In this document: positions 46,551 through 58,617 of the stretch, piece after piece | How positions within the stretch are numbered: the stretch's first letter is position 1 | Layout of the letters: each line of letters opens with the position of its first letter | Source of the DNA: Diphasiastrum complanatum | Lineage: Eukaryota > Streptophyta > Lycopodiopsida > Lycopodiales > Lycopodiaceae | Assembly (NCBI GenBank): GCA_029204225.1 | Contig: CM055112.1 | Coordinates: 26,053,922 to 26,117,921, forward strand | DNA: 64,000 nucleotides | Direction of reading: 5' to 3' | The notes under the pieces: model-generated | Database searches by the model: none | Seen by the model: the letters and a program-made list of their open reading frames with translations, nothing else | Told to the model about the DNA's origin: nothing | Position numbers and translations under genes: made by a program

Positions 46551-47176
46551 TCAACTTTTCTCTGTTGCTGACGAGTTGAGGATGATGGTTTTTCCATTAA
46601 CAAGTCGTTCTTTCAATATAGATATAGTTGACTTTCGTAGATGATTGGTCATTGTTAACTCAAAATTAAATGCCAAAACATATGCATCCTGTAAATTCAA
46701 ATCGTCGACTCTTGGTTGATTTTTTGGCAATCTCTTTCTCTTTCCCTTTGGATCTACTTGTAACATTTCAAATTCGTACCTTTCCAAAAAAACATTCGTT
46801 GAAGTGGTGCGCAACCAATGGACACGTAGTACTTTTGTCTAATTGCTATATTAAATGAAACCAAGCACTGTGGCAATCCAAAATGGATGTCTTTCATTGT
46901 TTTCTGAAGCTCAAAGTGCAACAAGACTTCCAATTTCAAATGCTCCAACATATCATGTTGAACTTCTTCTTTTTCCTGCTCCAATGGATTGATCTTGACT
47001 TTACTTGTTGATTTCTTAGCCAACGAGAATTTTGATTTCAATGAATTCTGACTCCAAGAATCAAGATCTGAATCGATCTTTTCTTTGCCTTTATTCAATA
47101 AAGGTGACACAACAACATGCTTGTTGATATCAGGATCAACTTTTCGGGACCCCAGGACTAATTCTGTACGAAACAA
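46551..47176 (-). other. Unrecognised broken reading frame
   Basis: Two overlapping minus-strand frames, one of about 140 residues rich in Lys and Glu (KSKFSLAKKSTSKVK, EQEKEEVQ) and one with KRKRLPKNQP. They overlap out of phase, as if a frameshift split one gene. I do not recognise a family; it may be a transposon-encoded protein relic. Confidence 0.3.
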
Positions 47177-47365
47177 GGATGGGCCGAAGGCTCACCCTCT
47201 CCCCACAAAAGAAAGGCCTTGGGATGACTGCATTTATTTTTTATTTTTTACACGATCAATAGGACTGATTCTCCTGTTAACCGTGAAAATAATATATAAA
47301 ATACAGATAACTGCCTTGTTTGGAGGATTACTCCATTTGAGAACTTTACTATAGTATTTTTTAGA

Positions 47366-48020
47366 CCATAGTTGCACAGAATCGCATTTTTGGGAGGAGA
47401 CGTTTCGGAAACCGCATTTCTGAGAAACACGTTTCTCCTCTCAGAATCGCAAAAAAAAAAAAAGTTTTTTTTTTTTTTGGAAAAATAGCATATGGCTGAA
47501 ATATTTTTAGGGGATCAATGGTCAAACGAGCGTTTTGCATATCAGAAGTGCAGTAGATGGGACACAAACAGATCTTATTTTCAATAGCTATTTGGTTGTT
47601 ATTTGCTCTGGTTTTCAATAAATGCTCAGGGGGTTCGGGAGGTGGTAGCCCCCCGAGAAACAGGGGGTCCGGGGGGCGGTAAGGCCTCTTCATGACTTGG
47701 CCTTCCACTCCCTGAGTGAAAACACACTTACTGGGACCATCTGTGATCGTAACAGACATGCTAGAGGTTAGTTTTCAGTTTTTATCCTTGACAGAACCCA
47801 ACATGGATTAATGCACCTGAACTAGACCATCCTGCACCCGAAACAGTCAACAAATTACACAGTAATTATGCTCTTAATTAGAGCTTTCATCTGATACCCA
47901 TATTGCCCAGAAAAAAACCCAATATTTTTTTTAAAAAAACGTTTCAAATTTTTTTTCAAAAATTTCCGAAACGCGTTTCGGAACGAAATTCTGAAACACA
48001 GTGCAAATATGTTTTAGACT
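47366..48020. repeat. Possible foldback (MITE-like) element
   Basis: Ends TTAGACCATAGTTGCAC and the complement of TTTGCACTGTG..AGAAT..CG face each other; subterminal sequences carry GACGTTTCGGAAAC and a perfect 16-bp palindrome CCGAAACGCGTTTCGG (about 47970-47985), plus GAGAAACACGTTTCTC. The centre has a GC-rich stretch with GGGGG and CCCCC blocks (47630-47690). No coding sequence. Confidence 0.4.
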
Positions 48021-48399
48021 GTTTCTTTGTCATGCCTCATGTAGATTTATCATCCCTCAAAATAACTACTTTTGGCGATTTTAGAGGTTGATCTGGAATC
48101 CGACCCATTCCAAATCTAGTTGGGGATTCATATGCCACAAAATCTGTTCATCCGTTAGCTTAACTTTCTCGTTGTAAGATATACGTGGCTAACTAGTATA
48201 AGCTCATCTTCTATTAGATTGGAAATTGGATCGGTAGAAATCCAAGCTACATTCATCATATTCACCGCATAGGTAATTGGCGTATCAAGAGTTCAATCGT
48301 TAGCAGGTCTAATACTCACTTTCCATATATCATCATGATGGCACATATATCTTGTTATGAAATCGATCATGTTGCCAATGCCTAAACAAAAAAGGAAGA

Positions 48400-49449
48400 C
48401 AGAAAACCGCAAATGGAAACTCAGCAGAAAAAAATCAGATAGGAAACTAAAAGTGGCATTAAAATAAAAAATAAAAATAAATGAATAAATAATCAGACAA
48501 GAACAAAATTACCTACACAAAACCTACAAATTTAAGAAAGAACAAAGAAAAGGGCATAGCAAGAAAACCCAACCACAAACAACAGAACAAACAATAACAA
48601 ACCTTCATGAAGAGAAAGAAGAGGCAAAGGCCACGTGCCAGAGGAGACAAAAGCAACAAGAGCAGAACAAACAGAGGAATAAGAGGGAAAGGCCAAGAGC
48701 CAGAGGAGCAACAAAAGCAACACGAGCAGGAGACGCAACAAAAATAGTGAAATGAACTAAAGAAAAAGCCAAGGGAAACCACAAACCAAATCGCAAAGTC
48801 AAGCAAGGAACATCAACAAAGAACAAAACTAAACTAAACTAAAAAGAAATAAAAATGGAAAAACAAGAACAAGTAGACGCATTCAAAGCCACCAGAAAGT
48901 CCAACAGAAGCGAACAGTAAGAAGCAACAAAAAGAACAGCAACTCACAAAAAATAGGAAGGTGAAACACCAACCAAAAGAGCAAAAAGAAGCAGTAAATA
49001 AGGAATGACAAAAAAACACAAGAAGAGGGCGAAACATACCTTAGCAAACGCCATGGAGAAAGGAAAACCAAATCAGGAAGCAGAGCACAAAAACATCCAA
49101 GAAAAACCACAAAAGAGGAACTACCACAAGCCATCCATATAAAGGGGAAGAGCGCAGAGGCCGCCCAAGAAGCTCCACCAGACGCCAAGCAACCACCAAA
49201 TCAACTCGCAGAAACATCTGATAAAACCAACCAAAGAAGCGAAAGGCAGCAAGCCCACCAAAGCAAAGAAAGCTGCCATAGCATCAACGCACCAAGCATG
49301 GACATAAGAAGCAAGCAAAAGCCAGGAAACCACATCCACAACGAGGGAGGCACGGCCTCATGCACTCACACGCGCGCGAAGGAGATTGCGCCACAAAAAA
49401 GGGAAACGAGCATTACAAAGGACAATAAAAAAGACCGTGAGCAAAAAAG
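48400..49449. other. A-rich, strand-asymmetric stretch
   Basis: Strongly A/purine-rich on the + strand for about 1 kb with very few T runs; minus-strand frames are Phe/Leu/Cys-rich and look spurious. Copia E is inserted at its right end, and A-rich sequence resumes after the element at 55055. Confidence 0.6.
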
Positions 49450-49710
49450 TGTTAAAAATCAATGATAAACTTCATTGTTACACTTCTTAGGTACTGTTTA
49501 CGATGTACTTTATTACTAGCTGTAACTAGCCGTTGGCTAATCTAGTAGTCTACTCCTAGGTCTCTCTCTTTATCAGGGTTCACGGTTTATATGTACATTT
49601 TACATTCAGTATGTTAGTGTGATAGAGTGATATTGCGTGTTCTTCTTCCGTCTCCCTACTTGGTGATTGTTTATGATGAATGCTTGATGTTGCATTTCTG
49701 ATTGTTGACA
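49450..49710 (+). repeat. 5' LTR of copia E
   Basis: TGTTAAAAATC.. to ..ATTGTTGACA, followed directly by the primer site. Confidence 0.92.
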
Positions 49711-49722
49711 TGGTATCAGAGC
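49711..49722 (+). other. Primer-binding site of copia E
   Basis: TGGTATCAGAGC, complementary to the 3' end of plant initiator methionine tRNA, directly after the 5' LTR. Confidence 0.85.
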
Positions 49723-49884
49723 GGCAATAGTCCTGCGTGCCTGATCAGTGGATACAGCTTGTCACAGGCTCCGCAACGAGGTGAGAAAGTCCTTCACGGG
49801 AGGTGAAAGCTTGGAGAGATAAAAATGGCTGTAAGAAATCCTTCTTTGGTGTATTTTGCAGGTTTGGAGCTCAGAATCATCAGT

Positions 49885-50600
49885 GGGGAACGAAGACACA
49901 GTCCCAGATGCATCAGAAGGCCAGGGCAGCATCAAACAAGTTGAAAATCTGTTGAGTGAAAAATTTTACAATACTTCCTAGCTGTTGTGAAAAGCACAGT
50001 CCCGAAGACATCCAAAAGGCCAGGGTAGCATCAGACAGATTGAAAATCTGTTGAGTGGAGGAGATTCTTACAATACTTCCTAGTGGTTGTGGAAAGTGCT
50101 ATTTGTGTGAGAAGTTTGCCAAGAAATCTCTCATTTGTCTGTTTGGAATACCACAAATCACACTAGATAGTATCTAGTACTGTCATTCAGAGTTAGGAAG
50201 CTTCATACTTTTCACATTAATGATATCTGTCTATTTGAACGATCACTCATTTCGAAATCTTTGCAAACAGGAGGCGGCGTAGCCGCCGCGCCGAAGTAGG
50301 GAATCTGAAATATTCCCTCTGAAAGTTCTTATATTCTCTCTTTTTCCATACCAATATCGGATCCAAGCGCACTAGCTAAAGAGACACCTGAGCAATCGTA
50401 CATCCGAGCTCCAGTCTGATATCGCAAGTCCGTATCGATATCGGATCCAAGCGCACGAGCTAAAGAAAATTCTGAACAGTTGTACATCCGCACTCTAGTC
50501 CGATATCGCATGCTCCAATATCGGATCCAAGCGCACAAGTTGAAGAGGATCCTGAGCAGCCGTACTTCTGCGCTCCATTCTGATATCAGGTGTATAGCCA
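49885..50600 (+). repeat. Tandem repeats in the leader of copia E
   Basis: Two kinds. First, a ~100-base unit (CACAGTCCC..GGCCAGGG.AGCATCA.ACA..TTGAAAATCTGTTGAGTG) occurs twice at about 49897-50080. Second, a unit of about 85 bases (ATATCGGATCCAAGCGCAC.AG..GA.CA..GTAC.TC.G..CTC..TC.GATATC) occurs three times at about 50353-50590. Confidence 0.85.
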
Positions 50601-53600
50601 GAAAAATATATAGTTTTGTGGTGCAATAAACTACTTGATCTGGACTCATCTGTTCAGTAATGGCAACTCTAAGCAAGAGTGTCCTCAATGAGTCAAGCAA
50701 ATTGGAAGGAGCCGGCAACTATGCAGTTTGGAAATTCAAATTGAAGAACATTTTGATGGAAAAAGAGCTATGGGAGATCGTGACAGGTGAAGAGACAAGG
50801 CCATTGATTGAAGAAGATCAACGGGCATTTGACAGGAGAAAACAGAAAGCACATAATGTCATCAACTTATCAGTTAAAGATGCAGTTATTCCCTACATTT
50901 CGGATTCAGAAGGACCAAAAGAAGCATGGGATACGTTGAAGGCATTGTTTGAGACCACAAACACATGTCGAGTGCTATTCTTGAAGATGAAGCTGCACAC
51001 ATTGCGGATGGATGATGGTGCAACTGTTGCTGATCACCTACTGAAGGTCAAAGAGATTCGTGATCAATTAGCAGCAGTTGGAGAGCGAGTACAGGATCGT
51101 GGGATCGTGCAGTTGACATTGAATAGTTTGAGTGAATCACATCAGATGTTTGTGACGAGTATAGCCACACGAAAAAATTTTCCAACCTATGAAGAGTTAG
51201 GTGGATTGCTTTTGGAGGAAGAACAACGTCAAGAGAACTTGAGTCATCGCAACAAGGGATTGATCAAGCTCTTGCAGACAAGGGACGTGGTGGTAGATTT
51301 GGTCGTGGAAGACACCAATCAAGAGGTGGAAACTCAAATCGTGGATCATTCCAACAATTTCAAGAACAATCCAATGATGGACCAGATCGAGGCAATTGGA
51401 ATCAAGGCCGAGGTCAAGGACACGACTATTCTAGGCAAAATAAACCTGGAATTTGTAGGTATTGCAACAAACCTGGCCACTGGGAGCGTGAATGCTTCAA
51501 GAAATAGAAGGAGATGGAACAAAGAAAAGACAAAGGGCAAGTGAAAAATTATGCTAATCAACATCAATTTGATAATTATTATTATGAAAATAATTATACT
51601 GATCAACATCAATACGATGATGATCAATATGAAGATGATATAGGTGAGAGCTCAAAATTGTTCATTACAACATTAATGACAAGTGATGAAATCAAGGATA
51701 CCTGTTATATTGATAGTAGTGCATCCAAGCACATGACTTCAAGAAAAGAGTGGTTTTCAGAACCCAAGGAAACTCACAATGGTGATGAAGTTGGACAAGC
51801 CGATGACAAATTGCTATTTGTTAAAGGAGTTGGAGTGGTACCAGTGAAGTTAGCCAGCGGGAAGATAAAGCGGATAAGCAATGTGCAATATGTACTTGGC
51901 TTAGCTAACAATCTACTATCTGTTAGGACGATGGCTGATCAACAACTCAAGGTTGAGTTTGACAGCGACAAATGTCTTGTCAAAGACATCAAGAATCACT
52001 ACAAAGTGATTGCTACAGGAGCTAGAGTCAACGGGAATCGACTCTACAAATTGAATGCGAGATCTTTTGCTCAAGCTATGGTAAGCACGGTTGATAGTCG
52101 AAGTGATCTTTGGCATCAACGATTCGGTCATATTAGTGCTCAAAGTTTACAGATTCTCAAAAGAGATCATCTAGTTATAGAATTGCCTGATATTTCTTTT
52201 GAACGAAAAATTTGTGAAGGTTGCATTTTGGGAAAACAACACAGAGAGAGGTTTCCCAAAAGTGAAGCAAGGAGAGCCAGTGACATCCTAGATCTTGTTC
52301 ACAGTGATCTATGTGGACCTATGCAGACTAGATCTCTCAGTGGCTACTTTTACTTTATCACCTTCATTGATGATTATAGCAGATGCATTTGGATTTATTT
52401 TATAAGCAAGAAATCAGATGCGTTTGCTAAATTCAAGGAATTCAAAGCATTAGTTGAAAAGCAAACAAGATGTTGCATCAAAACTTTGAAATCTGATGGA
52501 GGTGGTGAGTATTTTTCTACAGAATTTATTAATTTCTGCAAAGATCAAGGGATCAAGAGGCAGACTACAACACCTTATTCACCACAGCAAAATGGAGTTG
52601 CAGAACGAAAGAACAGATCTATTATTGAGATGGCCAGGGCGATGCTCAAAAGCAAGGGTCTGCCAAACACCTTTTGGCAGAAGCTTGTAGCAGAGCTATG
52701 CACATCCTGAATCGATGTCCTACAAAATCCGTGGAAGGTAAGACACCTCATGAAGCTGTTACTGGAAAGAAACCTAATATTTCTCATTTGAGAGTATTTG
52801 GTTGTAATGCTTATGCTCATATTCCTGATGAAAAACGAAGAAAATTGGATGCAAAAGCTATCAAGTGTATTTTTCTTAGATATGATGAGAAGGCCAAGGC
52901 ATACAAGATGTATGATACAAATGCACAGAAGCTTGTAATTTCTAGAGATGCTACGTTTGACGAGATGGGCCAAGGTGAACAATCTGAAGTAATCACTGAA
53001 TCTTTTGATGAGGGAGCGAAAGTACATGTCAAGAAGGAAGTGGATTTTGATATAGAAAATCCATTGGACAAAGGCAAGCCTGATGCTGAAATTCCCAAGA
53101 GAGTACCTAAATGGTACTTATCAATCACAGATGGTGCAAAGAAGGGAGATACTCCCGAATCTAGTAAGCAGAGAAAGTTTAGAAGATCAAGTAGAAATCA
53201 AAAACCTCCTGCAAGATTAGGATGAATCTAGCCCTAATGGGTTCTGTGTTCAAGGCTGAAGAACCAAAAACTTTTGATAAAGCAAAGGAGCACGAGGAGT
53301 GGCGTGAAGCTATGGAAACAAAAATGGAAGCTATATCACAAAATAGGACTTGGAACTTGGTTGAGCTACCTGATGGTAAGACGCCTATCACTTGCAAATG
53401 GATATACAAGATCAAATATAGAGCTGATGGGCAACTCAACAAATACAAAGCACGGTTGGTTGCGAGAGGATTTGAGCAGCAGGAAGGTATTGATTTTGAG
53501 GAAACCTTTGCACCCTTAGCTAAGATGGTAACTATACGTTCTGTCATTGCTATTTCTGCTTTCTATGGTTGGAAGATCCAACAAATGGATGTTAAATCTG

Positions 53601-54803
53601 CTTTTCTTAATGAAGTGCTGGATGAAGATGTGTACTTAGTACAACCTCAAAGATTAATTGAACCAAAGAGAGAGCACCTTGTTTGTAAGCTCAACAAAGC
53701 TATTTATGGATTGAAGCAAGTACCACGGGCGTGGTACTCTTGCATTGATGAACACTTTAAGCGAAGAGGAATGGTAAAGAGTGATGCAAATCCTAATCTT
53801 TACATTCTAAGACAAGATTCAAATATAGTGTTCATTGTGCTGTACGTGGATGATTTGATTATTACAGGAAGTAATGAGAGCTTAATTGATGAAATCAAAT
53901 CAGATCTTTCCAATGCTTTTGACATGAGCGATCTAGGATTGATGCACTATTGTCTTGGCATTGAAGTATGGCAAAAGGAAAATGTGGTTTTTCTTACACA
54001 AAGCAAATATGCATGAGATTTGTTTTATAAGTTCAATATGCAGGATTGTAAACCTTTGAGTACACCTATGAATGTCAACACGAAGCTTACTACATATGAT
54101 AAATCTGAAAAAGTGGATGCTTATTTGTATAGACAGCTGGTGGGTACTTTTATTTATTTGACACACACACGACCTGATATTTCTTATGTTGTTGGTGTTG
54201 TTAGTCAATTTATGCAAGATCCTAGTCAAACACACTGGAAGTCTGCTAAACGTATTCTCAGATACATTCGAGAGACATTGAATTTTGGTTTGACGTATAA
54301 TCAGCCTGAAGTGCCAATATTAATAGGATATACAGATGCTGATTGGACAGGTAATATTGATGACAGAAGGTCTACCAATGGTCATACATTCAGTTATGGT
54401 ACAACTGCAGTTTCATGGAGCAGCAAAAAGCAACCTACAATAGTCTTATCCTCGACGGAAGTTGAATATCAAGCACTCAGCAATGCTGCACAAGAAGCGG
54501 TATGGTTACGAAAATTGCTTGTGGATTTAGGTCAACCACAGATGGATGCAACTACTATATCTTGCGACAATCAAAGCTGCATTCACCTTGCCAAAAATCC
54601 AGTTTTACATGCTCAAACAAAGCACATCGAAATACATTATCATTTTGTTCGAAAGAGAATTTTTTATAGAGCCATTGATTTTGTTTTCTGTAAATCTGAA
54701 GATCAAGTGGTAGATATTTTTACTAAGTCATTAGGTAAATGTAAATTTGAAAAGTTTCGTACTCTACTAGGAATAAAAGAATGTAATTTTATCATTGAGG
54801 GAG

Positions 54804-55054
54804 TGTTAGAAATCAATCATAAACTTCATTATTACACTTCTTAGGTACTGTTTACGATGTACTTTATTACTAGCCGTTGGCTAATCTAGTAATCTACTCC
54901 TAGGTCTCCTTCTCTATCAGGGTTCAGGGTTTATATGTACATTTTACATTCAGTATGTTAGTGTGATAGAGTGATATTGCGTGTTCTTCTTCCGTCTCCC
55001 TACTTAGTGATTGTTTATGATGAATGCTTGATGTTGCATTTTTGATTGTTGACA
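54804..55054 (+). repeat. 3' LTR of copia E
   Basis: TGTTAGAAATC.. to ..ATTGTTGACA, preceded by ATTGAGGGAG, the purine tract. Confidence 0.92.
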
Positions 55055-55089
55055 AAAAGAGCAAGTAAACTTGAGGAAGCAAAGTAATA

Positions 55090-55740
55090 AAAAACCATCT
55101 CAAAAAGAGGAACAAAAAGATCAAAAACAAAAAACCTCAACAGAAAACAAAAATATAAAAAAAGAACGTGAACAACGGCAAGTCACAACTTATAAGAAGA
55201 CAAATCAAGCAATTCAAAGACACAAATAACTAAAAAAAAATACCTGAAGCAAAGGTACTGAATAAAAGTAAACCATAAATGGGAAACAAGTACAACTAGG
55301 AACAGTATAAGCACCCAAGCATTTCTTCCAAAGACAACATGAGTCATAACTATCATTGCAAACCGGTCGTCTTCTATTCTTGCATAGAATTGCAAGTACT
55401 GAATGAGTTTTGCAGCAACCTAAAGCAATCTAAAAACCATCTCAAGTTGAGGTTCTGAATGAGGGTAATCAAAAAACCTCAGCTGAGAATAATAAGATAT
55501 GATAAAAATCGTGATTAACGGCCAGTCACACAATGTCTTTTTAAGCGTTTCAAAGTCTCTAATAAAAAACCCCTGAAGCATAGGTTCTGAACAATAGTAA
55601 ACCGCAACTGGGAAAACATCATGTACTACTAGTGACAGTTTAAACACCCAGCCTTCTCTTACTCGGACATTTTGTGTCATCATTGCAGTCCAGTCGTCTT
55701 CTTTACTTGCAGAGTTTTGCTGTCACAACAGACAATGCTT
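55090..55740. repeat. Diverged ~344-bp tandem duplication
   Basis: AACCATCTCAA..AACCTCA..AACGGC(A/C)AGTCACA..CCTGAAGCA.AGGT.CTGA..AGTAAACC..CCAGTCGTCTTCT-type sequence occurs at 55090-55400 and again at about 55434-55730. It lies in the 3' flank of PPR copy 2 and has no recognised coding content. Confidence 0.75.
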
Positions 55741-55810
55741 CATTAGTATTTTAACCCTATGCCTATTGTCACATCATGATTGTTCTATGAAAAAAACTGT
55801 AGCATTATAT

Positions 55811-55921
55811 TGTGTGTGTGTGTGTGTCTGTGTGTGTGTGTGTGTAAGACCTATTAGATGTTGAGCACATAAAAGATTTGGAGGTGTGTTGGTGTGGGTG
55901 TGTGTGTGTGTGTGTGTGTGT
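55811..55921. repeat. (GT)n microsatellites at left edge of duplication copy 2
   Basis: GT runs at 55811-55845 and about 55896-55921 separated by TAAGACCTATTAGATGTTGAGCAC; counterpart of 41049-41195. Confidence 0.9.
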
Positions 55922-56226
55922 TTGACATTCCAAACTAAGGGCCCAAAATTGTCCTTGTCTAACAGAGTAAACAAAGAATCAATGATGATTAGTCTTACAA
56001 TAAAATTAGTCCATTGCAACTTCAACGAAACACCTCAGAAGCAAAAACAGAGAGAAAGTGGAGGTCAGAGACTTGTATTACCTTCAAAAGACCAATAAGA
56101 ATACACTCATCAATTACCATCATTGTGGTTCAAAGTGTGTGACAACCAAGGCTGCCAAAAAACTCCCAAACCAAGTCTTCTGCCTGTCCAAATAAGGTAG
56201 TTGCAATTGCTTTTTTCCACTTAGCA

Positions 56227-56525
56227 TCAACAATAATCTCCACAGAAACCAAAGTCATCCTTAAAATGGTGGGATCTGTTTGTATCCATCACACTGATCT
56301 CACAGCCGACAATTTTTTAGATGAACTTTGTAGCATTGTGACAGTCACCGCACACCCGAAGATTCTTCTTGATGCGAATAGGTGTTCCAGGAGGCGTGTT
56401 GATGAGCCCAAAAGCAATGGCCAGCTTCTCACGGTGTTCACACAAAGCATTCTCCTCCTCCTTGTCCTCCGCCAATCTATCCAGTTCAGCCAGAATCTCC
56501 TTGCTTTGTCGATGAGTTGCATCAC
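56227..56525 (-). pseudogene. Decayed DYW domain following PPR copy 2
   Basis: Remains in frames other than the [56 protein letters not shown], then an in-frame stop, ..HHFKDDFGFCGDYC-stop at the end. HSE reads HRE and the terminal DYW reads DYC. The zinc motif CGDCH is intact here, unlike copy 1, and several lesions differ from those of copy 1. Confidence 0.85.
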
Positions 56526-58617
56526 CTACAACAAAGGCAGCACTTGGTTATCAACTTTGATCCAGCTGCACCCAGGCATTTCTTTCACACCTGCATCCTT
56601 CATCTCGTTTCTGATCTTTGCTAACTCATCCTTCCTACCAGCAGCTGCATAGATGTTTGATAGCAGCACATAAGGTGCAGCATCTTTTGGTTCCAACTTG
56701 ATGACATGATCAAAGGCCCGTTTTCCTATTTCCACATGGCCATGGTTTCTAGCAGCACCAAGCAAAGTCATCCAAACCACACTATCAGGCTGTATTGGCA
56801 TTTTGTGGATAAATAGCTCAGCATCAGACAGGCACCCTGCACGCCCTAGAAGATCTACCATACATGCATAGTGTTCCCTGGTTGGTGTGACACCATGATT
56901 TTTACACATGGAATCAAAGACATAGCGACCTTCATCAACTAGGCGAGAATGGGCACACGCAGAGAGGACACAGATATATGTGACCTCATTAGGTTTCGTG
57001 CCTTCCCTCTGCATTTGATCAAACAGAGAAAGGGCCTCCTTGCCAAGCCCATTCTGTGCATATCCCGCAATCATCGCAGTCCACGAAACCACGTTTCGTT
57101 CACTCATGTTGTTGAACAGTTCAAGGGCGTCCTTTGTGCGCCCACACTTTGCATACATGTCAACAAGGGTGTTTCCTACAATCACATCCGACTGAAAGCC
57201 TCTTTTTATGATGTCGGAGTGGAGCTGTTTGCCCTGTTCCAGGGCCGCTAGGCTGGCACATGCTTTTAGGAGAAGAACAAACGTGACATTGCTTGGCTGC
57301 ACACCTTCCAGTTTCATTTGCTCATACAGAGCAAGGGCCTCTTTGCCAAGCCCATTCTGTGCATATCCCGCAATCATCGCAGTCCACGAAACCACATCTC
57401 GTTCACTCACGTTGTTGAACAGTTCACGGGCGTCCTCTGTATGCCCGCACTTTGCATACATGTCAACAAGGGTGCTTGCTACAATCACATCCGACTGAAA
57501 GCCTCTTCTTATGATGTCGGAGTGGAGCTGTTTGCCCTGTTCCAGGGCTGCTAGCCTGGCACATGCTTTTAGGAGAAGAACAAACGTGACATTGTTTGGC
57601 TGCACACCTTCCTGTTTCATTTGCTCATATAGAGCAAGGGCCTCCTTGCCAAGCCCATTCTGTGCATATCCCGCAATCATCGTAGTCCACGAAACCACAT
57701 CTCGTTGACTAAAGTTGTTGAACAGTTCACGGGCATCCTCTGTGCGCCCACACTTCACATACATGTCAACAAGGGTGTTTCCCACGATCACATCCGACTG
57801 AAAGCCTCTTCTTATGATGTCGGAGTGGAGCTGTTTGCCATGTTCCAGGGCCGCTAGGCTGGCACATGCTTTTAGGAGAAGAACAAACGTGACATTGTCT
57901 GGCTGCACGCCTTCCTGTTTCATTTGCTCATACATAGCAAGGGCCTCCTTGCCAAGCCCATTCTGTGCATATCCCGCAATCATCGCATTCCATGAAACTA
58001 CATTTCGTTCACTCATGTTGTTGAACAATTCACGGGCGTCCTCTGTGCACCCACATTTTGAATACATGTCGACAAGGGTGCTTCCTACAATCACATCCGA
58101 CTGAAAGCCTCTTTTTATGATGTCGGAGTGGAGCTGTTTGCCCTGTTCCAGGGCTGCTAGCCTGGCACATGCTTTTAGGACAACAACGAACAAAACCTTG
58201 TCTGGAGCTAAGCCTGACTCTTGCATTTGCTGAAATAGGTTAATAGCCTCCTCACCTTGTCCGCTGTCAGCATATGCTGAGATGATAGCAGTCCACGAAT
58301 ACACATTGTGTTGAGGCATGTTGCTGAATACTTTGTGCGCATCCAGCACACTACCGCACTTGGAGTACATGTGAACAAGGGTGTTTGCTAAGAAAATATT
58401 TGAATCAAGTACACTCTGAACTATAAGGGCATGCACTTGCCTGCCCTCCGCCAGGGCTTTCTTTTTGGAACAACACTTCAAAAGGCAAACATAGGCGCCA
58501 ATTGGAGCTATAGTAGTTTGCTGGACCATAAGCTCCACGATATGTAGGGCCTCTTTCAACCGTCCCTCTTGACAGAGTTTGCTCACCATATCACCATTGC
58601 AAAAGGAGCCGGGCAGC
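56526..58617 (-). CDS. PDF-PPR copy 2, exon 4 (PPR array)
   Basis: Acceptor ATCATGCAG; the first base completes CGG and the frame reads [20 protein letters not shown] into the array. An ATG also occurs shortly inside (58589), but the exon fits the spliced model. Confidence 0.92.

Larger units (their letters stand above)
49450..55054 (+). mobile_element. Ty1/copia element E, nearly full length
   Basis: LTRs 49450-49710 and 54804-55054 both run TGTTA..GTTGACA. The 5-bp flanks AAAAG (49445-49449) and AAAAG (55055-55059) are identical, a clean target-site duplication. Primer site TGGTATCAGAGC at 49711-49722. Parts in order: gag (from 50660; ESSKLEGAGNYAVWKFKLKN) with a zinc knuckle near 51450, protease near 51700, integrase (about 52090-52700; HQRFGHISAQS, KSDGGGEYF), reverse transcriptase (about 53220-53950; YVDDLIITGS) and RNase H (about 54100-54800; TDADWTG, TKHIEIHYHF). 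It looks almost complete, with about four breaks. The LTRs differ by some ten substitutions and one 10-base indel by eye, so insertion is moderately recent. It belongs to the same group as copia A. Confidence 0.95.

Noticed and set aside
48513-49339. Phe/Leu/Cys-rich membrane proteins on the minus strand
   Set aside because: Composition follows the A-rich + strand; no motif, overlapping frames.
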